NCBI GenBank assembly: GCA_950022295.1
Contig: OX465596.1
Coordinates: forward strand, 121,686,501-121,750,500
Direction of reading: 5' to 3'
DNA: 64,000 bases
From: Bromus sterilis
Lineage: Eukaryota > Streptophyta > Magnoliopsida > Poales > Poaceae
The position numbers and the translations under genes were made by a program. The notes beneath the pieces are model-generated. The model searched no databases, was not told the origin of the DNA, and saw nothing but the letters and a program-made list of their open reading frames with translations. Numbering within the stretch: the first letter of the stretch is position 1; each line of letters begins with the position of its first letter. Positions 31,001-44,100 of the stretch are shown piece by piece.

Positions 31001-33113
31001 TTCATACCATGCCAAGTTTCAACCTTTTCTGAGTTTAGTTGTAGTGCTTTCCAATTACAGGGTCATTTAGCCCAAAATAAATCATTAAATGCATGAACAA
31101 GAGCAAATGAAGTAAGAAAGGGTTGAAATTTTAGCATGTGGCTTTGAATGATGCATATTGAATGCAATAAAAGTCTTGAGTTCAAATAAGTTTAGAAAAA
31201 TGAAATGCCTTTGTAACAAATGAGTTTTCGTCTGAAACCCTCATACTTCGAAAGAGATGGTCCAGTTTGTACACGAAGTGCATCCAGCTTTTGCCGTAAC
31301 CCTCTAAACTTTTGCACACATGTTATGTGGGTCAAATGATGATACCATGCCAAGTTTCAACCTTTTCTGAGTTTAGTTGTAGAGCTTTCCAATTTCAGGG
31401 TCATTTAGCCCAAAATAAATCATTAAATGCATGAAAAGGAGCAAATGATGTCAGAAAGGGTTGAAATTTTAGCATGTGGCTCTGAATGATGCATATTGAA
31501 TGCACAAAAAGTCTTGAGTTCATAGAAGTTTGGAAAAATGAAATGCCTTTGTAACAGATGAGTTTTCGTTAGAAACCCTCGTACTTCGAAAGAGATGGTC
31601 CAGTTTGTACACGAAGTGCATCCAACTTTTGCCGTAACCCTCTCAACTTTTGCACACATGTTATGTGGGTCAAATGATGATACCATGCCAAGTTTCAACC
31701 TTTCCTGAGTTTAGTTGTAGTGCTTTCCAATTTTAGGGTCATTTAGCCCAAAATAAATCATTAAATGCATGAAAAAGAGCAAATGAAGTCAGAAAGGGTT
31801 GAAATTTTAGCATGTGGCTCTGAATGATGCATATTGAATGCAAAAAAAGTCTTGAGTTCAAATAAGTTTAGAAAAATGAAATGCCTTTGTAACAGATGAG
31901 TTTTCGTCAGAAACCCTCGTACTTCGAAAGAGATGGTCCAGTTTGTACACGAAGTGAATCCAACTTTTGCCGTAACCCTCTCAACTTTTGCACACATGTT
32001 ATGTGGGTCAAATGATGATACCATGCCAAGTTTCAACCTTTCCTGAGTTTAGTTGTAGTGCTTTCCAATTTTAGGGTAATTTAGCTCAAAAATTTTTATT
32101 AAATGCATGAAAAATAGCAAATGAAGTCAGAAAGGGTTGAAATTTTAGCATGTGGCTTTGAATGATGCATATTCAACGCACAAAAAGTCCTGAGTTCAAA
32201 GAAGTTTAGAAAAAATGAAATGCCTTTGTAACAGATGAGTTTTCTTCTGAAACCCTCATACTTCGAAAGAGATGGTCCAGTTTGTACACGAAGTGCATCC
32301 ACCTTTTTCCGTAACCCTCTCAACTTTTGCACACATGTTATGTGGGTCAAATGAGGATACCATGCCAAGTTTCAACCTTTCCTGAGTTTAGTTGTAGTGC
32401 TTTCCAATTTCAGGATCATTTAGCCCAAAATAAATCATTAAATGCATGAAAAATAGCAAATGAAGTCAGAAAGGGTTGAAATTTTACCATGTGGCTTTGA
32501 ATGATGCATATTGAATGCACAAAAAGTATTGAGTTCAAAGAAGTTTAGAAAAATGAAATGCCTTTGTAACAGATGAGTTTTCGTCTGAAACCATCGTACT
32601 TCGAAAGAGATGGTCCAGTTTGTACAAGAAGTGCATCCAGCTTTTTCCGTAACCCTCTCAACTTTATCACACATGTTATGTGGGTCAAATGATTATACCA
32701 TGCCAAGTTTCAACCTTTTCGGAGTTTAGTTGTAGTGCTTTCCAATTTCAGGGTCATTTAGCCCAAAATAAATCATTAAATGCATGAAAAAGAGCAAATG
32801 AAGTCAGAAAGGGTTGAAATTTTAGCATGTGGCTTTGAATGATGCATATTGAATGCAATAAAGGTCTTGAGTTCAAATAAGTTTAGAAAAATGAAATGCC
32901 TTTGTAACAGATGAGTTTTCGTCTGAAACCCTCATACTTCGAAAGAGATGGTCCAGTTTGTAGACGAAGTGCATCCAGCTTTTGCCGTAACCCTCTAAAC
33001 TTTTGCACACATGTTATGTGGGTCAAATGATGATACCATGCCAAGTTTCAACCTTTTCTGAGTTTAGTTGTAGAGCTTTCCAATTTCAGGGTCATTTAGC
33101 CCAAAATAAATCA

Positions 33114-36100
33114 TTAAATGCATGAAAAGGAGCAAATGAAGTCAGAAAGGGTTGAAATTTTAGCATGTGGCTTTGAATGATGCATATTGAATGCACAAAA
33201 AGTCTTGAGTTCAAATAAGTTTATAAAAATGAAATGCCTTTGTAACAGATGACTTTTCGTCTGAAACCCTCCTAGACGGTCAAGTTTGTACACGAAGTGC
33301 ATCCAGCTTTTTCCGTAACGCTCTCAAGTTTTGCACACATATTATGTGAGTCAAATTATGATACCATGCCAAGTTTCATCCTTTCCTGAGTTTAGTTGTA
33401 GTGCTTTCCAATTTCAGGGTCATTTAGCTCAAAATAAATCATTAAATGCATGAAAAATAGCAAATGAAGTCAGAAAGGGTTGAAATTTTAGCATGCGGCT
33501 TTTAATGATGCATATTGAACGCACAAAAAGTCTTGAGTTCATAGAAGTTTGGAAAAATGAAATGCCTTTGTAACAGATGAGTTTTCGTCTGAAACCCTCG
33601 TACTTCGAAAGAGATGGTCCAGTTTGTACACGAAGTGCATCCAGCTTTTCCGTAACCCTCTCAACTTTTGCACACATGTTATGTGGGTCAAATGATTATA
33701 CCATGCCAAGTTTCAACCTTTTGTGAGTTTAGTTGTAGTGCTTTCCAATTTCAGGGTCATTTAGCCCAAAATAAATCATTAAATGCATCAAAAAGAGCAA
33801 ATGAAGTCAGAAAGGGTTGAAATTTTAGCATGTGGCTCTGAATGATGCATATTGAATGCACAAAAAGTCTTGAGTTCAAATAAGTTTAGAAAAATGAAAT
33901 GCCTTTGTAACAGATGAGTTTTCGTCTGAAACCCTCGTACTTCGAAAGAGATGGTCCAGTTTGTATACGAAGTGCATCCAACTTTTGCCGTAACCCTCTC
34001 AACTTTTGCACACATGTTATGTGGGTCAAATGATGATACCATGCGAAGTTTCGACCTTTCCTGAGTTTAGTTGTAGTGCTTTCCAATTTTAGGGTCATTT
34101 AGCTAAATGTTTTTTATTAAATGCATGAAAAATAGCAACTTAAGTCAGAAAGGGTTGATATTTTAGCATGTGGCTTTGAATGATGCATATTGAACGCACA
34201 AAAAGTCTTGAGTTCAAAGAAGTTTGGAAAAATGTAATGTCTTTGTAACAGATGAGTTTTCGTCTGAAACCCTCGTACTTCGAAAGAGATGGTCTAGTTT
34301 GTACACGAAGTGCATCCAGCTTTTTCCGTAAGCCTCTCAACTTTTGCACACATGTTATGTGGGTCAAATGATTATACCATGCCAAGTTTCAACCTTTTCT
34401 GAGTTTAGTTGTAGTGCTTTCCAATTTCAGGGTCATTTAGCCCAAAATAAATCATTAAATGCATGAAAAAGAGCAAATGAAGTCAGAAAGGGTTGAAATT
34501 TTAGCATATGGCTCTGAATGATGCATATTGAATGCACAAAAAGTCTTGAGTTCAAATAAGTTTAGAAAAATGAAATGCCTTTGTAACAGATGAGTTTTCG
34601 TCTGAAACGCTCGTACTTCGAAAGAGATGGTCCAGTTTGTACACGAAGTGCATCCAACTTTTGCCGTAACCCTCTCAACTTTTGCACACATGTTATGTGG
34701 ATCAAATTATGATACCATGCCAAGTTTCAACCTTTCCTGAGTTTAGTTGTAGTGCTTTCCAATTTCAGGGTCATTTAGCCCAAATAAATCATTAAATGCA
34801 TGAAAAATAGCAAATGAAGTCAGAAAGGGTTGAAATTTTAGCATGTGGCTTTGAATGATGCATATTTAATGCACAAAAAGTCTTGAGTTCAAAGAAGTTT
34901 AGAAAAAATGAAATGCCTTTGTAACAGATGAGTTTTCTTCTGAAACCCTCATACTTCGAAAGAGATGGTCCAGTTTGTACACGAAGTGCACCCTACTTTT
35001 TCCGTAACCCTCTCAACTTTTGCACACATGTTATGTGGGTCAAATTTTGATACCATGCCAAGTTTCAACCTTTTCTGAGTTTAGTTGTAGTGCTTTCCAA
35101 TTTCAGGGTCATTTAGCCCAAAATAAATCATTAAATGCATGAAAAAGAGCAAATGAAGTCAGAAAGGGTTGAAATTTTAGCATGTGGCTCTGAATGATGC
35201 ATATTGAATGCACAAAAAGTCTTGAGTTCAAATAAGTTTATAAAAATGAAATGCCTTTGTAACAGATGAGTTTTCGTCTGAAACCCTCGTAGATGGTCAA
35301 GTTTGTACACCAAGTGCATCCAGCTTTTTCCGTAACGCTCTCAACTTTTGCACACATATTATGTGAGTCAAATTATGATACCATGCCAAGTTTCATCCTT
35401 TCCTGAGTTTAGTTGTAGTGCTTTCCAATTTCAGGGTCATTTAGCTCAAAATAAATCATTAAATGCATGAAAATAGCAAATGAAGTCAGAAAGGGTTGAA
35501 ATTTTAGCATGCGGCTTTTAATGATGCATATTGAACGCACAAAAAGTCTTGAGTTCATAGAAGTTTGGAAAAATGAAATGCCTTTGTAACAGATCAGTTT
35601 TCGTCTGAAACCCTCGTACTTCGAAAGAGATGGTCCAGTTTGTACACGAAGTGCATCCAGCTTTTTCCGTAAGCCTCTCAAATTTTGCACACATGTTATG
35701 TGGGTCAAATGATTATACCATGCCAAGTTTCAACCTTTTCTGAGATTAGTTGTAGTGCTTTCCAATTTCAGGGTCATTTAGCCCAAAATAAATCATTAAA
35801 TGCATGAAAAAGAGCAAATGAAGTCAGAAAGGGTTGAAATCTTAGCATGTGGCTCTGAATGATGCATATTGAATGCAAAAAAAGTCTTGAGTTCAAATAA
35901 GTTTAGAAAAATGAAATGCCTTTGTAACAGATGAGTTTTCGTCAGAAACCCTCGTACTTCGAAAGAGATGGTCCAGTTTGTACACGAAGTGCATCCAACT
36001 TTTGCCGTAACCCTCTCAACTTTTGCACACATGTTATGTGGGTCAAATGATGATACCATGCCAAGTTTCAACCTTTCCTGAGTTTAGTTGTAGTGCTTTC

Positions 36101-38450
36101 CAAAATTAGGGTCATTTAGCTCAAAAAAATTTATTAAATGCATTAAAAATAGCAACTTAAGTCAGAAAGGGTTGAAATTTTAGCATGTGGCTTTGAATGA
36201 TGCATATTGAACGCACAAAAAGTCTTGAGTTCAAAGAAGTTTGGAAAAATGAAATGTCTTTGTAACAGATGAGTTTTCGTCTGAAACCCTCGTACTTCGA
36301 AAGAGATGGTCCAGTTTGTACACGAAGTGCATCCAGCTTTTTCCGTAAGCCTCTCAACTTTTGCACACATGTTATGTGGGTCAAATGATTATACCATGCC
36401 AAGTTTCAACCTTTTTTGAGTTTACTTGTAGTGCTTTCCAATTTCAGGGTCATTTAGCCCAAAATAAATCATTAAATGCATGAAAAGGAGCAAATGAAGT
36501 CAGAAAGGGTTGAAATTTTAGCATATGGCTCTGAATGATGCATATTGAATGCACAAAAAGTCTTGAGTTCAAATAAGTTTAGAAAAATGAAATGCCTTTG
36601 TAACAGATGAGTTTTCGTCAGAAACCCTCGTACTTCGAAAGAGATGGTCCAGTTTGTACACGAAGTGCATCCACCTTTTGTCGTAACCCTCTCAACTTTT
36701 GCACACATGTTATGTGGGTCAAATGATGATACCATGCCAAGTTTCAACCTTTCCTGAGTTTAGTTGTAGTGCTTTCCAATTTTAGGGTCATTTAGCTCAA
36801 TTTTTTTTATTAAATGCATGAAAAATAGCAAATGAAGTCAGAAAGGGTTGAAATTTTAGCATGTGGCTTTGAATGATGCATATTGAACGCACAAAAAGTC
36901 TTGAGTTCAAAGAAGTTTAGAAAAAATGAAATGCCTTTGTAACAGATGAGTTTTCTTCTGAAACCCTCATACTTCGAAAGAGATGGTCCAGTTTGTACAC
37001 GAAGTGCACCCTGCTTTTTCCGTAACCCTCTCAACTTTTGCACACATGTTATGTGGGTCAAATGTTGATACCATGCCAAGTTTCAACCTTTTCTGAGTTT
37101 AGTTGTAGTGCTTTCCAATTTCAGGGTCATTTAGCCCAAAATAAATCATTAAATGCATGAAAAAGAGCAAATGAAGTCAGAAAGGGTTGAAATTTTAGCA
37201 TGTGGCTCTGAATGATGCATATTGAATGCACAAAAAGTCTTGAGTTCAAATAAGTTTATAAAAATGAAATGCCTTTGTAACAGATGAGTTTTCGTCTGAA
37301 ACCCTCGTAGATGGTCAAGTTTGTACACGAAGTGCATCCAGCTTTTTCCGTAACGCTCTCAACTTTTGCACACATATTATGTGAGTCAAATTATGATACC
37401 ATGCCAAGTTTCATCCTTTCCTGAGTTTAGTTGTAGTGCTTTCCAATTTCAGGGTCATTTAGCTCAAAATAAATCATTAAATGCATGAAAATAGCAAATG
37501 AAGTCAGAAAGGGTTGAAATTTTAGCATGCGGCTTTTAATGATGCATATTGAACGCACAAAAAGTCTTGAGTTCATAGAAGTTTGGAAAAATGAAATGCC
37601 TTTGTAACAGATGAGTTTTCGTCTGAAACCCTCGTACTTCGAAAGAGATGGTCCAGTTTGTACACGAAGTGGATCCAGCTTTTTCCGTAAGCCTCTCAAC
37701 TTTTGCACACATGCTATGTGGGTCAAATGATTATACCATGCCAAGTTTCAACCTTTTCTGAGTTTAGTTGTAGTGCTTTCCAATTTCAGGGTCATTTAGC
37801 CCAAAATAAATTATTAAATGCATGAAAAAGTGCAAATGAAGTCAGAAAGGGTTGAAATTTCAGCATGTGGCTCTGAATGATGCATATTGAATGCACAAAA
37901 AGTCTTGAGTTCAAATAAGTTTAGAAAAATGAAATGCCTTTGTAACAGATGAGTTTTCGTCAGAAACCCTCGTACTTCGAAAGAGATGGTCCAGTTTGTA
38001 CACGAAGTGCATCCAACTTTTGCCGTAACCCTCTCAACTTTTGCACACATGTTATGTGGGTCAAATGATGATACCATGCCAAGTTTCAACCTTTCCTGAG
38101 TTTAGTTGTAGTGCTTTCCAATTTTAGGGTCATTTAGCTCAAATTTTTTTATTAAATGCATGAAAAATAACAAATGAAGCCAGAAAGGGTTGAAATTTTA
38201 GCATGTGGCTTTGAATGATGCATATTGAAGGCACAAAAAGTCTTGAGTTCAAAGAACTTTATAAAAAATGAAATGCCTTTGTAACAGATGAGTTTTCTTC
38301 TGAAACCCTCATACTTCGAAAGAGATGGTCCAGTTTGTACACGAAGTGCATCCAGCTTTTTCCGTAACCCTCTCAACCTTTGCGAACATGTTATGTGGGT
38401 CAAATGATGATACCATGCCAAGTTTCAACCTTTTTTGAGTTTAGTTGTAG
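33114..38450. repeat. Higher-order block, period about 2,018 bp (6 monomers)
   Basis: A short monomer lacking about 12 bases (CTTCGAAAGAG and neighbours absent, giving CCTCGTAGATGGTC or CCTCCTAGACGGTC) occurs at 33,274, 35,291 and 37,309, spaced 2,017 and 2,018 bp. Neighbouring monomer variants (such as GCATGCGGCTTTTAATG and TCATAGAAGTTTGG) recur at the same spacing. 2,018 is six monomers minus the short deletion. Confidence 0.85.
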
Positions 38451-38459
38451 TGCTTTCCA

Positions 38460-41160
38460 ATTTCAGGGTCATTAAACCCAAAATAAATCATTAAATGCAT
38501 GAAAAAGAGCAAATGAAGTCAGAAAGGGTTGAAATTTTAGCATGTGGCTTTGAATGATGCATTGAATGCACAAAAAGTCTTGAGTTCAAATAAGTTTAGA
38601 AAAATGAAATGCCTTTGTAACAGATGAGTTTTCGTCTGAAACCCTCGTACTAAGAAAGAGATGGTCCAGTTTGTACACGAAGTGCATCCAACTTTTGCCG
38701 TAACCCTCTCAACTTTTGCACACATGATATGTGGGTCAAATGATGATACCATGCCAAGTTTCCACCTTTCCTGAGTTTAGTTGTAGTGCTTTCCAATTTT
38801 AGGGTCATTTAGCTCAATTTTTTTTATTAAATGCATGAAAAATAGCAAATTAAGTAAGAAAGGGTTCAAATTTTAGCATGTGGCTTTGAATGATGCATAT
38901 TGAACGCACAAAAAGTCTTGAGTTCAAAGAAGTTTAGAAAAAATGAAATTTTTTTGTAACAGATGAGTTTTCTTCTGAAACCCTCATACTTCGAAAGAGA
39001 TGGTCCAGTTTGTACACGAAGCGCATCCAACTTTTTCCGTAACCCTCTCAACTTTTGCGAACATGTTATGTGGGTCAAATGATGATACCATGCCAAGTTT
39101 AAACCTTTTTTGAGTTTAGTTGTAGTGCTTTCCAATTTCAGGGTCATTTAGCCCAAAATAAATCATTAAATGCATGAAAAAGAGCAAATGAAGTCAGAAA
39201 GGGTTGAAATTTTAGCATGTGGCTTTGAATGATGCATATTGAATGCACAAAAAGTCTTGAGTTCAAAGAAGTTTAGAAAAATGAAATGCCTTTGTAACAG
39301 ATGAGTTTTCGTCTGAAACCCTCGTACTTCGAAAGAGATGGTCAAGTTTGTACACGAAGTGCATCCAACTTTTGCCGTAACCCTCTCAACTTTTGCACAC
39401 ATGTTATGTGGGTCAAATGATGATACCATGCCAAGTTTCAACCTTTCCTGAGTTTCGTTGTAGTGCTTTCCAATTTTAGGGTCATTTAGCTCAAAATAAA
39501 TCATTAAATGCATGAAAAATAGCAAATGAAGTCAGAAAGGGTTGAAATTTTAGCATGTGGCTTTGAATGGTGCATATTGAACGCGCAAAAAGTTTTAAGT
39601 TCAAAGAAGTTTAGAAAAATGAAATGCCTTAGTAACAGATGAGTTTTCTTCTGAAACCCTCATACTTCGAAAGAGATGGTCCAGTTTGTACACGAAGTGC
39701 ATCCAGCTTTTTCCGTAACCCTCTCAACCTTTGCGAACATGTTATGTGGGTCAAATGATGATACCATGCCAAGTTTCAACCTTTTTTGAGTTTAGTTGTA
39801 GTGCTTTCCAATTTCAGGGTCATTCAACCCAAAATAAATCATTAAATGCATGAAAAAGAGCAAATGAAGTCAGAAAGGGTTGAAATTTTAGCATGTGGCT
39901 TTGAATTATGCATTGAATGCACAAAAAGTCTTGAGTTCAAATAAGTTTAGAAAAATGAAATGCCTTTGTAACAGATGAGTTTTCGTCTGAAACCCTCGTA
40001 CTAAGAAAGAGATGGTCCAGTTTGTACACGAAGTGCATCCAACTTTTGCCGTAACCCTCTCAACTTTTGCACACATGATATGTGGGTCAAATGATGATAC
40101 CATGCCAAGTTTCCACCTTTCCTGAGTTTAGTTGTAGTGCTTTCCAATTTTAGGGTCATTTAGCTCAATTTTTTTTATTAAATGCATGAAAAATAGCAAA
40201 TTAAGTCAGAAAGGGTTGAAATTTTAGCATGTGGCTTTGAATGATGCATATTGAACGCACAAAAAGTCTTGAGTTCAAAGAAGTTTAGAAAAAATGAAAT
40301 TTTTTTGTAACAGATGAGTTTTCTTCTGAAACCCTCATACTTCGAAAGAGATGGTCCAGTTTGTACACGAAGCGCATCCAACTTTTTCCGTAACCCTCTC
40401 AACTTTTGCGAACATGTTATGTGGGTCAAATGATGATACCATGCCAAGTTTCAACCTTTTTTGAGTTTAGTTGTAGTGCTTTCCAATTTCAGGGTCATTT
40501 AGCCCAAAATAAATCATTAAATGCATGAAAAAGAGCAAATGAAGTCAGAAAGGATTGAAATTTTAGCATGTGGCTTTGAATGATGCATATTGAATGCACA
40601 AAAAGTCTTGAGTTCAAAGAAGTTTAGAAAAATGAAATGCCTTTGTAACAGATGAGTTTTCGTCTGAAACCCTCGTACTTCGAAAGAGATGGTCAAGATT
40701 GTACACGAAGTGCATCCAACTTTCGCCGTAACCCTCTCAACTTTGGCACACATGTTATGTGGGTCAAATGATGATACCATGCCAAGTTTCAACCTTTCCT
40801 GAGTTTCGTTGTAGTGCTTTCCAATTTTAGGGTCATTTAGCTCAAAATAAATCATTAAATGCATGAAAAATAGCAAATGAAGTCAGAAAGGGTTGAAATT
40901 TTAGCATGTGGCTTTGAATGGTACATATTGAATGCGCAAAAAGTTTTAAGTCAAAAGAAGTTTAGAAAAATGAAATGCCTTAGTAACAGATGAGTTTTCG
41001 TCTGAAACCCTCGTACTTCGAAAGAGATGGTCCAGTTTGTACATGAAGTGCATCCACCTTTTTCCGTAACCCTCTCAACTTTAGCACACATGTTATGTGG
41101 GTCAAATGATGATACCATGCCAAGTTTCAACCTTTCCTGAGTTTAGTTGTAGTGCTTTCC
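38460..41160. repeat. Higher-order block, period 1,351 bp (4 monomers)
   Basis: The rare variant CTAAGAAAGAGATGG occurs at 38,650 and 40,001, exactly 1,351 bp apart, and the nearby GATGCATTGAATGC or TATGCATTGAATGC forms (missing TATT of the usual ATGCATATTGAA) recur at the same spacing, as does GAAATTTTTTTGTAACAG. Two tandem copies of a four-monomer unit are visible. Confidence 0.85.
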
Positions 41161-44100
41161 AATTTCAGGGTCATTTAGGCCAAAATAAATCATTAAATGC
41201 AAGAAAAATAGCAAATGAAGTCAGAAAGGGTTGAACTTTTAGCATGTGGCTTTGAATGATGCATATTGAATGCACAAAAAGTCTTTAGTTCAAAGAAGTT
41301 TAGAAAAATGAAATGCCTTTGTAACAGATGAGTTTTCGTCTGAAACCATCGTACTTCGAAAGAGATGGTCCAGTTTGTACACGAAGTGCATCCAGCTTTT
41401 GTCGTAACCCTCTCAACTTTTGCACACATGTTATGTGGAACAAATGTTCATACCGTGGCAAGTTTCAACCTTTTCTGAGTTTAGTTGTAGTGCTTTCAAA
41501 TTTCAGGGTCATTTAGCCCAAAATAAATCATTAAATGCATGAAAAAGAGCAAAAGAAGTCAGAAAGGGTTGAAATTTTAGCATGTGTCTTTGAATGATGC
41601 ATATTGAATGCACAAAAAGTCTTGAGTTCAAATAAGTTTAGAAAAATGAAATGCCTTTGTAACAGATGAGTTTTCGTCTGAAACCCTCGTACTTCCACAG
41701 AGATGTTCCAGTTTGTACACGAAGTGCATCCAACTTTTGCCGGAACCCTCTCAACTTTTGCATACATGTTATGTGGGTCAAATGATGATACCATGCCAAG
41801 TTTCAACCTTTCCTGAGTTTAGTTGTAGTGCTTTCCAATTTTAGGGTCATTTAGCTCAAAAAATTTTATTAAATGCATGAAAAATAGCAAATGAAGTCAG
41901 AAAGGGTTGAAATTTTAGCATGTGTCTTTGAATGATGCATATTGTACGCACAAAAAGGCTCGAGTTCAAAGAAGTTTAGAAAAATGAAATTCCTTTGTAA
42001 CAGATGAGTTTTCTTCTGAAACCCTCATACTTCGAAAGAGATGGTCCAGTTTGTACACGAAGTGCATCGAGCTTTTTCCGTAACCCTCTCAACTTTTGCG
42101 AACATGTTATGTGGGTCAAATGATGATACCATGCCAAGTTTCAACCTTTTTTGAGTTTAGTTGTAGTGCTTTCCAATTTCAGGGTCATTTAGCCCAAAAT
42201 AAATCATTAAATGCATGAAAAAGAGCAAATGAAGTCAGAAAGGGTTGAAATTTTAGCATGTGGCTTTGAATGATGCATATTGAATGCACAAAAAGTCTTG
42301 AGTTCAAAGAAGTTTAGAAAAATGAAATGCCTTTGTAACAGATGAGTTTTCGTCTAAAACGCTCGTACTTCGAAAGAGATGGTCAAGTTTGTACACGAAG
42401 TGCATCCACCATTTTCCGTAACCCTCTCAACTTTTGCATCCATGTTATGTGGGTCAAATGATGATACCATGCCAAGTTTCAACCTTTCCTGAGTTTAGTT
42501 GTAGTGCTTTCCAATTTCAGGGTCATTTAGCTCAAAATAAATCATTAAATGCATGACAAATAGCAAATGAAGTCAGAAAGGGTTGAAATTTTAGCATGTG
42601 GCTTTGAATGATGCATATTGAACGCAGAAAAAGTTTTGAGTTCAAAGAAGTTTAGAAAAATGAAATGCCTTAGTAACAGATGATTTTTCGTCTGAAACCC
42701 TCGTACTTCGAAAGAGATGGTCCAGTTTGTACACGAAGTGCATCCACCTTTTTCCGTAACCCTCTCAACTTTTGCACACATGTTATGTGGGTCAAATAAT
42801 GATACCATGCCAAGTTTCAACGTTTCCTGAGTTTAGTTGTAGTGCTTTCCAATTTTAGGGTAATTTAGCCCAAATAAATCATTAAATGCATGAAAAATAG
42901 CAAATGAAGTCAGAAAGGGTTGAAATTTTAGCATGTGGCTTTGAATGATGCATATTGAACGCACAAAAAGTCTTGTGTTCAAAGAAGTTTAGAAAAAATG
43001 AAATGCCTTTGTAACAAATGAGTTTTCTTCTGAAACCCTCATACTTCGAAAGAGATGGTCCAGTTTGTACACGAAGTGCATCCAGCTTTTTCCGTAACCC
43101 TCTCAACTTTTGCGAACATGTTATGTGGGTCAAATGATGATACCATGCCAAGTTTCAACCTTTTTTGAGTTTAGTTGTAGTGCTTTCCAATTTCAGGGTC
43201 ATTTAGCCAAAAATAAATCATTAAATGCATGAAAAAGAGCAAATGAAGTCAGAAAGGGTTGAAATTTTAGCATGTGGCTTTGAATGATGCATATTGAATG
43301 CACAAAAAGTCTTGAGTTCAAAGAAGTTTAGAAAAATGAAATGCCTTTGTAACAGATGAGTTTTCGTCTGAAACCCTCGTACTTCAAAAGAGATGGTCCA
43401 GTTTGTACACGAAGTGCATCCACCATTTTCCGTAACCCTCTCAACTTTTGCACACATGTTATGTGGGTCAAATTATGATACCATGCCATGTTTCAACCTT
43501 TCCTGAGTTTAGTTGTAGTGCTTTCCAATTTCAGGGTCATTTAGCTCAAAATAAATCATTAAATGCATGAAAAATAGCAAATGAAGTCAGAAAGGGTTGA
43601 AATTTTAGCATGTGGCTTTGAATGATGCATATTGAACGCGTAAAAAGTTTTAAGTTCAAAGAAGTTTAGAAAAATGAAATGCCTTAGTAACAGATGAGTT
43701 TTCGTCTGAAACCCTCGTACTTCGAAAGAGATGGTCCAGTTTGTACATGAAGTGCATCCACCTTTTTCCGTAACCCTCTCAACTTTAGCACACATGTTAT
43801 GTGGGTCAAATGATGATACCATGCCAAGTTTCAACCTTTCCTGAGTTTCGTTGTAGTGCTTTCCAATTTTAGGGTCATTTAGCTCAAAATAAATCATTAA
43901 ATGCATGAAAAATAGCAAATGAAGTCAGAAAGGGTTGAAATTTTAGCATGTGGCTTTGAATGATGCATATTGAACGCGCAAAAAGTTTTAAGTTCAAAGA
44001 AGTTTAGAAAAATGAAATGCCTTAGTAACAGATGAGTTTTCGTCTGAAACCCTCGTACTTCGAAAGAGATGGTCCAGTTTGTACATGAAGTGCATCCACC

